Positions 46,909 through 55,775 of a stretch of DNA of 64,000 nucleotides are shown one piece after another (positions within the stretch are counted from its first letter, which is position 1; each line of letters begins with the position of its first letter). Where the stretch lies: contig NZ_CP176580.1 of assembly GCF_046271865.1 (NCBI RefSeq), positions 4,154,001 through 4,218,000 on the forward strand, written 5' to 3'. The notes beneath the pieces are model-generated. The model did not search any database. It saw only the letters and a program-made list of their open reading frames with translations, and was not told where the DNA came from. This DNA is from Nitrincola salilacus. Lineage in GTDB: Bacteria > Pseudomonadota > Gammaproteobacteria > Pseudomonadales > Balneatricaceae. The translations under genes were made by a program, and so were the position numbers.

Positions 46909-47175
46909 TTACTTCACCTCTCCATCGGCAACTAAATTTGGAACCAACATATACTCTATAAGATCGGCAAACCAGACAGTGTTATTATTTTTTTGAGCCA
47001 TTAGCATCGCCTGCAATACATTTTCTATTTTTAGTTTTTGTTTTTCAGCAAGATCCATTTCTAAACAATCTATAAAATCAGGACAGAGGCCATATGCATA
47101 ATTAACTTCGCCAACACGCAAAAAATATGCGATTTCTAATGCATCACTGACTAGCTTACTTCCATTATCTTGCAT
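46909..47175 (-). CDS. Small protein of unknown function next to Maf
   Basis: Not recognised. From ATG 47175 the product has 88 residues. It is predicted mostly helical, acidic, without membrane segments, with hydrophobic heptads (ALEIAYFL, VLQAMLMAQ, LIEYML). The start overlaps the end of the upstream Maf gene by 11 bp, so it is probably co-translated. That coupling suggests a partner or chaperone of the glycosyltransferases, which is only an inference. Confidence 0.65.
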   Translation of the reverse strand: MQDNGSKLVSDALEIAYFLRVGEVNYAYGLCPDFIDCLEMDLAEKQKLKIENVLQAMLMAQKNNNTVWFADLIEYMLVPNLVADGEVK

Positions 47176-48436
47176 AGAAAAAATCCACACCGTGAATTTT
47201 AGCCCCCCGAGCTGACATATTTAAAAAGCAAATATTCGGGAACTGCTTTATGTACTGCTCAAGGTCTCGTAAATAGCCTATCAACGCAGGGGTTGAAGCG
47301 ATCATTTCACCTCTGCCATTGACAACCTCTGCTTGCGAATCTTTAATCAAGTGTCCATTCATGTTTTCTCCATGTGTTATACCACCAGGAAAGCCAAAGT
47401 CCACACCTGCCAGGCGAACCTCAGACGCTCCAAGCAGAGCCGTAAATGCAACTGCAGAATGCGTTACTGTGCCTGAGCAAAATAGCTTCGTATGGGGAAT
47501 CTCTTTTACCAAGTGATCAAACAAAGGGGATTCAAGATAAAATACAGCTCTTGGGCCTGACCAGGCAGACAAAATAGACGGAGTAACAGTTGGGGCATAA
47601 AGCAGAGTCGTATTCTGCAGCAATGAATGATCTACCACACTATCAAAATGACTAATCATGTCTGGATGGCTATCTATCGCAATCACAAAATCTGGCCGTA
47701 AACCTGCAAGCAGCACTGCCTTCAAAGCAGTAGATACTACCACCAGGCAATCAGAAGCTACAGGCTGAGCCAGGAACTCGCTACTAGTGGGCCCACCAGC
47801 TATTACTGTTACACACCCCCCTTTATAAGCACCTTCAAACTTCCTGATATCATCATCTTGGCGGATAAAAATCTCGTTCTTTTTCAGGTTTGGCTGATCG
47901 TACGCCATTTGACGCCGTGCCAGATTTTGGCTGCGTAAACGGTGATCCAACTCTGTCATCACACGATCGCGCAGTGGATGGGCAGCCACCTCGGCCAACT
48001 GTAATTCAGGATAAACCGCTGCAAATGGCTTTCCAGGCAAGCTCAGATCACCGGCATAGAATATATTTACTCGCTGATCACTCAGCCATGTGTGCTCATA
48101 TACAGCCAAGGACTTGGCAAGCAACTGTCGATTGAATACCACCACATTCAGACACTCGATTATCGGGCGCTGTAATAACTGCTCTATCACCAACCCAGAT
48201 CCAACACCGTATACCCAAGCCTCCTTGCATTCAACAGGGATGACAGAAGCCTGCACCGATGCCTCTGTCCTGGGATCTATCGCACTGGACATATGCTTGC
48301 TCTGGTAAACCAAAACAGGTGCTGGTGTATCACCCGTTACGTCATAGTCCAGTGCCATATCTAAAGTGATAAATGGCGCAAGGAAAGGCCACCGCATTGC
48401 GGCCAAAGCTATTTTTTCTTTGACCGCCTCCATCAT
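47165..48436 (-). CDS. Maf-type flagellin glycosyltransferase / MptE-like protein (short)
   Basis: Motility-associated factor of 423 residues with a MAF_flag10/MptE-like core: VTVIAGGPTSSEFL, DFVIAIDSHP, FCSGTVTHSAVAFTALLGA and VRLAGVDFGFPGG. Family members transfer pseudaminic-type sugars to flagellin Ser/Thr in the cytosol. The start ATG 48436 overlaps the stop of the long Maf by 4 bp (ATGA). The core repeats motifs found in its neighbour, so the two are tandem paralogues. Confidence 0.87.
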   Translation of the reverse strand: MMEAVKEKIALAAMRWPFLAPFITLDMALDYDVTGDTPAPVLVYQSKHMSSAIDPRTEASVQASVIPVECKEAWVYGVGSGLVIEQLLQRPIIECLNVVVFNRQLLAKSLAVYEHTWLSDQRVNIFYAGDLSLPGKPFAAVYPELQLAEVAAHPLRDRVMTELDHRLRSQNLARRQMAYDQPNLKKNEIFIRQDDDIRKFEGAYKGGCVTVIAGGPTSSEFLAQPVASDCLVVVSTALKAVLLAGLRPDFVIAIDSHPDMISHFDSVVDHSLLQNTTLLYAPTVTPSILSAWSGPRAVFYLESPLFDHLVKEIPHTKLFCSGTVTHSAVAFTALLGASEVRLAGVDFGFPGGITHGENMNGHLIKDSQAEVVNGRGEMIASTPALIGYLRDLEQYIKQFPNICFLNMSARGAKIHGVDFFYAR

Positions 48437-50913
48437 GCCCCTGCTTCACTCGATCTTTTCTGACTTATTTTCGCTGCAACAGTTAACACTGACTGATGTT
48501 CTGGATATAGTGCCAATAGACTAGTAATCATCTCCTCTGCCTGATCTATATTGCCTGTCTCATGGTAAACTTCTGCAATACGCGCAAGAACATCAATATC
48601 ACCCGGAAAAGCCTGATTATAATCTGCAAACTTATCTAGCGCTTCATGTACCGATCCGAGTTTCAATAGAAACTCTGCATATATTTTCAAATAGGATGGA
48701 TCTAAAAGACTGATACACTCGATCGCTTGCAAGGACTGCACATAATCCTTCTGCTGGTTGCTTAAAACAAGCACACGCTTCAGCGCCGGAATCAGGCATG
48801 GTCGCCCCCCCTTGTCAATGACTTTCTCATACTCCACCAACGCATCCATTGGTTTCTTTTCAAGCTCAAACTTATACCCATTAATAAGAGATAATAGTGC
48901 GGATGAGTATTTTTTATTCTTACTATTTTCTGATATTACTATATCACCAAGCCTGCCTAACAACTCTACAGAACCGCGTTTAAATAACTCCAGAGCTCGT
49001 GTAATTAAAGCTCCTTCGTTATTAAATAAATGGTATCTTGCACTTTCTCTTTCATCTATTTTTTTTGAGAGCATGCCATACTGTTCAAAGAGGTGTTGTT
49101 TAATTTTTTCTAACTTAGCAGAACCACGTAGCGACGGAACATAGCCTGCAACAATCTCCGGGCGGAAAAACTCAAGCTCTTGCTCCCACTCACTCGCCAA
49201 TCTATCCAGATCATCCGGTGCAAGCTCATCCAGCCTTCTATTACACTTGTCTAACGCAAATTTAAGTGTCTTTTTTAACTCTGCTGCAATCTGAAGATGA
49301 TTAGCATAATCCCCCTTAAAATACTCCTTCAGGTCCTTTGCACTGATGCTGTCCGCGTCTTTGCCATCTAATGCATTGAAAAAATAGCCAAACCCCCAGA
49401 TAGTGAAGAACCTTTTCCTTGACTCACCCAATTGGCCCAACAAACTGTCAATATCTTTAATTCGCTGCCATACCTTTGTATTCAGTATATCTTGCTGCGA
49501 AAAAAGCTTTCCTACCAGTAAGGACCTCTCTTTGAGCTCTTTCTCTAGCCCGACCATAACGTCATAAAAGCTTTCCAGCTCGCCTTTTATCGCTTCCAGA
49601 TATGCTCTTCTGTTAACCTGTTCGTTACCCTGCACCTGCTGTACAGCAGGATAGTTTGACTGAAGCCCAGTTATACTATCCTTATTGATAAATTCTATCC
49701 CTTTTGCTGCTGCTGCCTGCTGTGAAAGGTTGTAGATAGGAATAGACTTGAGGCGCGCATCTTCAGCCAACTGTTCTGCGAATTGAATAGACAGCAGCAT
49801 ATGACGATCTGTTTCGGCCATCTCGCCTGCATAAGTTTCAACAGGGTAGGTATATACATTCAGCTTAGGACCAGCTTTAGCCTCAGGCGTACCACTGACA
49901 TGACTTTTCATATCCTTATCAAAGCAAAGGTCCACCCCCCCCAGGAAGATTCGCTTGGCTCCTGCCTGAACCGCCACGGCAATTGCACTATGAGTTACAG
50001 TGGGCGCGGATTGTGACCAATTCTGCACATTCAAAGGTGAGTCCCACGGAAGACGCTTATCAAGCATATATACACGTGAGCACCAATTACTTACCAGTTG
50101 AAAATGGGTATGATTTGCTGCGATGAGCGGGACTTCTGCAGAGTCTGAAAGTGCTGCTCTGGAAATATCAAAACTGATTTCCTGAGGATCAACCGCTACA
50201 TAAAAGTCAGGTTTGATTCCTAATTTTTGTAAAAAAGGTGCAATACGGGTCACAGCCAAGAGCGTAAAGTTCTCTCGGTTTACCAGCAACCAATCCCCAA
50301 GCTGATCCAGTGAGGGGCCAGCGGCCAGGATCAAAACATCGCGCTCTGCTAAATATGACTCCAGTTCACACGCCTGATACACATGATCAGGTGAGTTCAG
50401 GAGCTGTAGCATCACGAAGTGCTTCATTCCAATCGAACTTGCCTCAATTAAGAGCTTGTCTTTTGCGTAAAGAGAGTTGGTTTTTTCAAACAACTCTGCA
50501 TAGGGTTCATAGTGCCCATCATCACAACCGAGCGATTTCAGTAAGGTTATTTTATTGGTAAAGACAAACCGCTTAAGACCAATTGCCTCTCCCCCCTCCT
50601 CCCACTGATCGATTGATATCAGTTTGATCCGATCTGACTGAATATTGATTTTATCTCTTATTTCAGCGAGTACCATCTCATCTTCGATTATTAGGTAGCG
50701 ACTACGCCGGTTTAAATCAATAAAGGACTCAATATAGGGTATCAACAATCCCGAATCAGATCCTACAATAATACTTAGTTGTCCTTCAGCCTTTAATTGT
50801 CCCCCAAAGAAACTATCAAACTGTTCCACAGAAGGCTCAGCAATAAACCTAACTCTGTTGATCTCATACAGATACGGTTCACCAAAGCGATTTACTGACC
50901 AGCCTAAACTCAT
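48433..50913 (-). CDS. Maf-type flagellin glycosyltransferase (long, TPR-like C-terminus)
   Basis: Motility-associated factor of 826 residues. The MAF core is at about 185-440 (VLILAAGPSLDQLGDWL, PDFYVAVDPQEISFD, SAPTVTHSAIAVAVQAGA, IFLGGVDLCF). The C-terminal third is helical with TPR-like repeats ending GDIDVLARIAEVYHETG. The start ATG 50913 with GGTGAGG is chosen. Further upstream frame space to 51078 runs through a terminator and the fliC end and is rejected. It follows fliC directly, so expression may be partly by read-through. Confidence 0.88.
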   Translation of the reverse strand: MSLGWSVNRFGEPYLYEINRVRFIAEPSVEQFDSFFGGQLKAEGQLSIIVGSDSGLLIPYIESFIDLNRRSRYLIIEDEMVLAEIRDKINIQSDRIKLISIDQWEEGGEAIGLKRFVFTNKITLLKSLGCDDGHYEPYAELFEKTNSLYAKDKLLIEASSIGMKHFVMLQLLNSPDHVYQACELESYLAERDVLILAAGPSLDQLGDWLLVNRENFTLLAVTRIAPFLQKLGIKPDFYVAVDPQEISFDISRAALSDSAEVPLIAANHTHFQLVSNWCSRVYMLDKRLPWDSPLNVQNWSQSAPTVTHSAIAVAVQAGAKRIFLGGVDLCFDKDMKSHVSGTPEAKAGPKLNVYTYPVETYAGEMAETDRHMLLSIQFAEQLAEDARLKSIPIYNLSQQAAAAKGIEFINKDSITGLQSNYPAVQQVQGNEQVNRRAYLEAIKGELESFYDVMVGLEKELKERSLLVGKLFSQQDILNTKVWQRIKDIDSLLGQLGESRKRFFTIWGFGYFFNALDGKDADSISAKDLKEYFKGDYANHLQIAAELKKTLKFALDKCNRRLDELAPDDLDRLASEWEQELEFFRPEIVAGYVPSLRGSAKLEKIKQHLFEQYGMLSKKIDERESARYHLFNNEGALITRALELFKRGSVELLGRLGDIVISENSKNKKYSSALLSLINGYKFELEKKPMDALVEYEKVIDKGGRPCLIPALKRVLVLSNQQKDYVQSLQAIECISLLDPSYLKIYAEFLLKLGSVHEALDKFADYNQAFPGDIDVLARIAEVYHETGNIDQAEEMITSLLALYPEHQSVLTVAAKISQKRSSEAGA

Positions 50914-50969
50914 ATATACCTCACCTTCATATGGGATCAACCTATAGTACCAGTCTGACATAGTGAAGC

Positions 50970-50997
50970 AAAAAAGGCAGCTTTCGCTGCCTTTTTC
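50970..50997 (-). terminator. Terminator after fliC
   Basis: The stem GGCAGC/GCTGCC has a four-base loop and runs of A before and T after on the minus strand. It lies about 25 bp after the fliC stop, so high-level fliC transcription would mostly end before the Maf genes. Confidence 0.88.
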
Positions 50998-51019
50998 TGT
51001 TGGATTGTAAGTATATAAC

Positions 51020-51880
51020 TTATCGCAACAACCCAAGCACTGCCTGTGGCGCCTGGTTGGCCTGCGACAGAATCGCAATACCGGACTGCTGAAGTACCTG
51101 AGACTTGGTCAACTGGGCAGTTTCAACCGCGAAGTCAGCATCCATGATACGGCTACGTGCAGCAGACTGGTTTTCAGATGCATTTCGCAGGTTCGTGATG
51201 GTTGCTTCAAAACGGTTGTTTGCAGCACCGTAGGTTGCACGCTGAGTGGTGATCTCATCAACAGCAGTATCAATGGTATCGATCATCGCCTGGGCTGCAC
51301 TCTGCTGCGCACCCAGTGATCCTGCCGCTGTGATAGTACCACCTGAAGTGATAGCCGTGATTTTTGCATCAGTTTTAAGCGCAACTGTTGTGACGCTGAT
51401 CTGGTTCGTTGAGTCGTTATTTGCACCCACCTGGAAAATGGTTGTTCCAGCACCAGCGCCAGATACAAAGATATCGCGGGAGTTGAACTGCGTCGCACCC
51501 AAAATACGATCAACTTCTGCGCCAAGGTCCTTGAACTCTTTGTCCAGGTTAGCACGGTCAGTCGTTGAGTTCGTACCGTTGGCAGACTGTACCGCCAGTT
51601 CACGCATACGCTGCAGAGTATCAGATACCTGCTGCAGGGCGCCTTCAGCGGTCTGAGCCAGTGAAATACCATCAGCAGAGTTACGAATGGCTACGTTCAT
51701 ACCACGTATCTGAGCATTCATACGCTCTGCGATAGCCAGACCTGCTGAGTCATCCTTTGCGCTGTTAACGCGCAGACCAGATGACAATCTTTCCATCGCA
51801 GTCTTCATTCCGCCTTCTGTAGTAGACAGATTGCGCTGCGCGGTCAGTGAAAACATGTTTGTTGCGACGACGTTAGCCAT
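51020..51880 (-). CDS. fliC: Flagellin FliC
   Basis: Filament protein of 286 residues. It has conserved D0/D1 termini (MANVVATNMFSLTAQRNLS at the start, SQANQAPQAVLGLLR at the end) and a short central domain with no large D2/D3. The central Ser/Thr-rich region offers possible O-glycosylation sites for the adjacent Maf proteins. The start ATG 51880 with a GAGGAG site is chosen over the open frame five codons upstream. It is read from a strong sigma-28 promoter and ends at a terminator. A single flagellin gene is seen in the window. Confidence 0.97.
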   Translation of the reverse strand: MANVVATNMFSLTAQRNLSTTEGGMKTAMERLSSGLRVNSAKDDSAGLAIAERMNAQIRGMNVAIRNSADGISLAQTAEGALQQVSDTLQRMRELAVQSANGTNSTTDRANLDKEFKDLGAEVDRILGATQFNSRDIFVSGAGAGTTIFQVGANNDSTNQISVTTVALKTDAKITAITSGGTITAAGSLGAQQSAAQAMIDTIDTAVDEITTQRATYGAANNRFEATITNLRNASENQSAARSRIMDADFAVETAQLTKSQVLQQSGIAILSQANQAPQAVLGLLR

Positions 51881-51936
51881 TTTGTATCTCCTCACATTAC
51901 GCCAGAAGTGCGTACTTTATCTCTTGTGTGAGTAGG

Positions 51937-51963
51937 TTATCGGCGCTTGATCAAGATGCTTGA
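51937..51963 (-). promoter_or_regulatory. Sigma-28 (FliA) promoter of fliC
   Basis: The minus strand reads TCAAGCAT-N11-GCCGATAA, with a perfect -10 and exact 11-base spacing. It lies 57 bp upstream of the fliC ATG, with the promoter pointing towards it. Confidence 0.9.
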
Positions 51964-52039
51964 GGTTTTTTTTGATTTTTTTTCGAGGGGATGAAACAAA
52001 ACCAATGGAGGGAGTAGAGCAGCGCTACAGAGTTGCTGT

Positions 52040-52072
52040 TAAAAAACAAAGGCGTAGATTTCGCTACGCCTT
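52040..52072 (-). terminator. Terminator after fliS
   Basis: The stem AAGGCGTAG / CTACGCCTT has a small loop and is followed on the minus strand by TGTTTTTTAA. It lies just after the fliS stop at 52097 and separates the flaG-fliD-fliS operon from fliC. Confidence 0.88.
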
Positions 52073-52096
52073 GGAAAATACTTTCCTTCAAACAGA

Positions 52097-52510
52097 TCAG
52101 CTCGCGCTTCCCGTATCTGCTGCGTCTGGTTTGATCTGATCCCAGGCAGATTTGAGCTCTATCAACAGGCTGATAATATGGTCGACCTTAGCCTCACTCT
52201 GATCAACCTGTGCGCTGATCAACTGATCCTGCATATATTGGTAGAGGTTTTCGAGGTTGCTGACTAGTTCACGCCCATCCGGGCCTGCTTTGTCATAATC
52301 CAGCCCCTCCTCAAGGCCCGCTATGATGGTGGCCGCTTTTTTCATATGAGTAGCCACCTGAACGGAGGTGCCATCTTTCAGCGCACCTTTCGCCGCTGAC
52401 AGGCTGCTTAAAGCTCCCTCGAACAGCATCTGCACCAATCGGTGCGGAGTGGCATTGGTCAGGGAGGTTTCAACATTGATCTGCTGGTACTGGTTAATAC
52501 CCTTATTCAT
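52097..52510 (-). CDS. fliS: Flagellar secretion chaperone FliS
   Basis: Flagellin export chaperone of 137 residues. The conserved N-terminal NQYQQINVETS and TPHRLVQMLFEGAL segments match FliS. The helical bundle ends near DAADTGSAS. The start ATG 52510 has a GGGGA site. The frame is open six codons upstream to GTG 52528, which is less likely. It is the last gene of flaG-fliD-fliS. Confidence 0.95.
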   Translation of the reverse strand: MNKGINQYQQINVETSLTNATPHRLVQMLFEGALSSLSAAKGALKDGTSVQVATHMKKAATIIAGLEEGLDYDKAGPDGRELVSNLENLYQYMQDQLISAQVDQSEAKVDHIISLLIELKSAWDQIKPDAADTGSAS

Positions 52511-52537
52511 ATATTCCCCGAAAATCACAAAATCAGA

Positions 52538-53923
52538 TTAAAAACGGCTATTGTTCATGGCTGACAATTGAGCCACGAGAAAATCACCCGAACTGCGGAT
52601 ACTGCCAACCAGCGAATCCATCGCGTTATATTGACGCGTCAAACGAGTGAACAGGTTTTCTTCTCTGCGATCCAGACGCTCTTCATGAGCATTGGCAGAT
52701 TTCATTCTGGCATCCAGACCCTTGGTTCTGTTCTCCAGCAGCCCGCCAGCCTGAGTATAATTCTGTACAGTTTCATAAAGGCGACTCGCCACACCATCTT
52801 CACTGGCAAACAGAGACGCGATTGAACCAGGATTGGCATCTAACTCTTTATCCAGCTTGGTTCTATCCAGACTCATGCGACCATCTTTATCAATGGTAAC
52901 GCCCACGAGACTGAGTATATTATTGTCACTTTCGGCCGTAGCGACAGGTGATGAGATTTCGTTGCGCAATTGAATACTCAGGGTTCTGAGTGTGGAGTCA
53001 CCCAGCAAGACGCTCTTTTCATTGCCCGACAGATCCTTCATCACTCCCCTGAGCGCGTTGTAGGCATCGACAAACTTCTGAACATTATCACCAATCTGCT
53101 TCTTGTCGATGTCAATGGTGACAATAGTCTCTTTACCCAGTTCTGCCTCTTTGAGATCCAGTGTCACACCTTCGATGACATCCGAAATTGAATTACTGGA
53201 GCGAGTCGCCGACAGCCCATCAACCAGAATCAATGCATCTGCTGCTGCTTGCTGCTCCACGAGGTTCGCAGATGAGAGCCGATTCAACCCCTCATTCGGG
53301 CCATTACCGGCATCGGCATCATTAGCCACCACTGTGATCACATTATCCAACCCAGTGTTACGTGCAGTGAGTATCAATCTAGCCTCTGTTCCACCAAAGC
53401 CATCATCGACATTAACGATAGAGGCATTGACACTATCATTATCTTTGCTCGCATTAATCGCATCCCTGATTCCTGCCAGCGTCTTGGAGCCATCCCCAAT
53501 ATTAACGGTAAAGCTGTCACTACCGGAGGTGATATCGAGAGAACCGGTACCCACCTCTGTAGCACCAGTGGCAAAAGCACCCGCTTGCGTGATCAGTTTC
53601 TGAGGCTCTGCAAGACGCTGCACTTCGACACTGAACTGACCTGGAGTCGCTTTTGCTGTAGTCGAGATACTGAAATACTTATCATTGCTCAGGGTTGCCG
53701 AGCGATGCTGAAAATTCGTTTCTTTGCGCAAATCATTCAAAGTGGTCTGGAATGCAGTCATGGCGCTTTTCAAGCGCCCGAAAGCCGAGAGCTGACTGGT
53801 GATATTGCTCTGTCTGGCTTTCAATGCCTCACGCTGTGGCACCATCTCGGCTGCGACCAACGCATTAACAATTGATTTAGTGTCAAGACCTGAGCCTACA
53901 CCTGAAAAAGAGATACCAGACAC
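52538..53923 (-). CDS. fliD: Flagellar cap protein FliD
   Basis: Hook-associated protein 2, which caps the growing filament and folds incoming flagellin. The product has 461 residues. The N-terminus (GISFSGVGSGLDTKSIVNAL) and C-terminal coiled coil (NRTKGLDARMKSANAHEERL, with FTRLTRQYNAMDSLVGS) are typical. The start is GTG 53923 with a GTGGGGTG site, and no closer ATG fits. It lies between flaG and fliS. Confidence 0.96.
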   Translation of the reverse strand: MSGISFSGVGSGLDTKSIVNALVAAEMVPQREALKARQSNITSQLSAFGRLKSAMTAFQTTLNDLRKETNFQHRSATLSNDKYFSISTTAKATPGQFSVEVQRLAEPQKLITQAGAFATGATEVGTGSLDITSGSDSFTVNIGDGSKTLAGIRDAINASKDNDSVNASIVNVDDGFGGTEARLILTARNTGLDNVITVVANDADAGNGPNEGLNRLSSANLVEQQAAADALILVDGLSATRSSNSISDVIEGVTLDLKEAELGKETIVTIDIDKKQIGDNVQKFVDAYNALRGVMKDLSGNEKSVLLGDSTLRTLSIQLRNEISSPVATAESDNNILSLVGVTIDKDGRMSLDRTKLDKELDANPGSIASLFASEDGVASRLYETVQNYTQAGGLLENRTKGLDARMKSANAHEERLDRREENLFTRLTRQYNAMDSLVGSIRSSGDFLVAQLSAMNNSRF

Positions 53924-53968
53924 TATTACACCCCACTTAACTAATTAAGACCGCTCTGCACAAACGAA

Positions 53969-54379
53969 TCAGGCCTGGTCTTTGATCAGAACACCGGTTG
54001 AATCACCGAACATCTGTTCTGATATTTCATTCATTCTGCGCATCAACGACAGCACCTCCTCGGAGGGGATCTGGCGAATCACTTCGTCATTCTGACGGTT
54101 GATGACTTTGACGACGGTTGCATTGACATCCCGGTCAACGGAGATGTTAAGGTCGCTGTTGATCACATTAAGAAAACCGCTCAACTGTTTGGCTGCTTCC
54201 TGCACTGCATTGGCTTCAGCTTCTGGATCAGTTTTTTTCTGCGCAGTGCTTTGAGAGGCTGCCTCGACCGCCCGTGCCTCAACCTGACCGGCATCCACTT
54301 TAGCACGCAGGCCAACATCACTCTGCTGAGGCATTACCCGTTCAGCACCTGTGGCGCCCATAGAAGATTCAATTGCCAT
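53969..54379 (-). CDS. flaG: Flagellar protein FlaG
   Basis: Small protein that affects filament length and is secreted in some species. The product has 136 residues. The N-terminal half is variable, and the conserved C-terminal FlaG domain (LNISVDRDVNATVVKVINRQ, then EVIRQIPSEEVLSLMRRM) is clear. The start ATG 54379 has a short 5' extension to GTG 54385 that is rejected. It is the first gene after a sigma-28 promoter. Confidence 0.94.
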   Translation of the reverse strand: MAIESSMGATGAERVMPQQSDVGLRAKVDAGQVEARAVEAASQSTAQKKTDPEAEANAVQEAAKQLSGFLNVINSDLNISVDRDVNATVVKVINRQNDEVIRQIPSEEVLSLMRRMNEISEQMFGDSTGVLIKDQA

Positions 54380-54449
54380 GACCACTCTCCGCTTGTTAGC
54401 CAGAAGCCAACCTTGTTTTCATCCGGCCGATTCTATATCTATTGGGAAC

Positions 54450-54476
54450 ATATCGGCAGAAGCTGACTAAACTTTA
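54450..54476 (-). promoter_or_regulatory. Sigma-28 (FliA) promoter for flaG-fliD-fliS
   Basis: The minus strand reads TAAAGTTT-N11-GCCGATAT, essentially the textbook sigma-28 consensus. It lies about 70 bp before flaG, pointing towards it. Confidence 0.9.
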
Positions 54477-54532
54477 GCTCATTGCGGCCTTTTTGTCCTT
54501 GTCAGGTATCAGTGAAGCGTGATCCAACGGTA

Positions 54533-54838
54533 TCAGGAGCCGGAAAAGTCCTCATACTTCTGAGCGGCCTTGTTATGCTGCTGAAACTCAGAGATTTTGT
54601 TGGCCAATTCAAGTTGAATATTGACGCATTGATCGGCTATCGACTTGTTCTTCTTAATCAACAACTGCAATCGCGACTGAGTATCCGATTGCCGTGCCAA
54701 CGAAGACCAGTCCAATCGTTGCAACAACTCAACTTTTTCAGCCTCCAGCGCAGTGAGCTTCTCAATATCTGCCGCTTTAAGCGCCTGTACCTGCTGCTCC
54801 AGCAAAGCTTCCAGTTTATCCAGCGATTCAACTACCAT
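54533..54838 (-). CDS. Putative flagellar export chaperone (FliT/FlgN-like)
   Basis: Small coiled-coil protein of 101 residues, rich in Leu, Gln, Glu and Lys (LEALLEQQVQALKAADIEKL). The start ATG 54838 lies 1 bp after the flgL stop. Size, helical pattern and location resemble FliT or FlgN chaperones for the cap or hook-associated proteins. No motif separates the two, so no gene symbol is given. Confidence 0.65.
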   Translation of the reverse strand: MVVESLDKLEALLEQQVQALKAADIEKLTALEAEKVELLQRLDWSSLARQSDTQSRLQLLIKKNKSIADQCVNIQLELANKISEFQQHNKAAQKYEDFSGS

Positions 54839-54839
54839 A

Positions 54840-55760
54840 TCAATTCACATAATTGAACAGCGAAAGCTGCTGTATTTTGCCGAAACTGGCATAAGCCGCC
54901 TGCAGAGCATTCTGCTCCAAGAGTAACTGACTGGTAGCCTCGTAATAATCGGTATCCTTGAATTTTGACAAGGTGTTCTGAGTAAAGAGTTTAATATCAG
55001 CCAGGGCTTCACGCTGATCATCCAGTACACGTAACCTGGCGCCGATTTCTGAGCGTTTGGTCACCAATGTCTCGAAAAACTGATTAGTTTGCCCCTGAAG
55101 GTCAGACACCTCTTCCGTAATCGTATTAAACGCAGCATCCAACGGCCTGTCACCTTTCAACAGTGATGCCATACTGTTGACAACATTCAGCAGGTTCTCC
55201 TCACCCGAACCGAACAGAATACTGCCGGGGTCAGTAGCCGCAATGGTGGCATTCTCTCCGATATCCAGGAAACGCTGCCCGGAGTCACCCTTATATTCAT
55301 AGTTATCGTCAACGTTGAGCTGATAGGGTTCGGTATCGCCTTTGAAGCCCGAAAAAAGATATTCACCCTGAGCATCCCGGGTATTCATTGCTGCAACCAA
55401 CTGCCCCAGAATCTGCCGCATCTCTTCGCCGATGATAGCGAGATCGCTGTCTGAATTGGCACCATTATTCGCTTGTATCGCCAGATCCTTAATATTGAGC
55501 ACTGACTCGGTGATCGCCGTCAGTGTGCTCTCTTCAAGCCTTAACCTGCGTTCAGATACGTTGACATTATTGGTAAATACGTCATTTCGAGCGATGACTC
55601 GCTCATACTTGTTGATCTGGGTCGCAGCCAGTGGATCATCTGAGGGCTGTGACAGTTTCTGGCCGGTAGCCAACTGCTGCTGTACCTTGAACAGCCGCGC
55701 ATTGCTCTGGTTCACATTATCCAGATTCTGTATGTAAAACTGTTGGGTTGAAAGTCGCAT
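54840..55760 (-). CDS. flgL: Hook-filament junction protein FlgL
   Basis: HAP3 of 306 residues. It has the flagellin-like N-terminus MRLSTQQFYIQNLDNVNQ and C-terminal segment LLLEQNALQAAYASFGKIQQ. The start ATG 55760 is preferred over GTG 55763. It is 15 bp downstream of flgK and probably co-transcribed from the promoter before flgK. Confidence 0.96.
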   Translation of the reverse strand: MRLSTQQFYIQNLDNVNQSNARLFKVQQQLATGQKLSQPSDDPLAATQINKYERVIARNDVFTNNVNVSERRLRLEESTLTAITESVLNIKDLAIQANNGANSDSDLAIIGEEMRQILGQLVAAMNTRDAQGEYLFSGFKGDTEPYQLNVDDNYEYKGDSGQRFLDIGENATIAATDPGSILFGSGEENLLNVVNSMASLLKGDRPLDAAFNTITEEVSDLQGQTNQFFETLVTKRSEIGARLRVLDDQREALADIKLFTQNTLSKFKDTDYYEATSQLLLEQNALQAAYASFGKIQQLSLFNYVN

Positions 55761-55775
55761 CACTTACCTCCCCAT

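Noticed and set aside
48433..51078. Longer start for the long Maf protein reaching into fliC
   Set aside because: The extension crosses the fliC terminator and the end of fliC and lacks a ribosome site. ATG 50913 has GGTGAGG.
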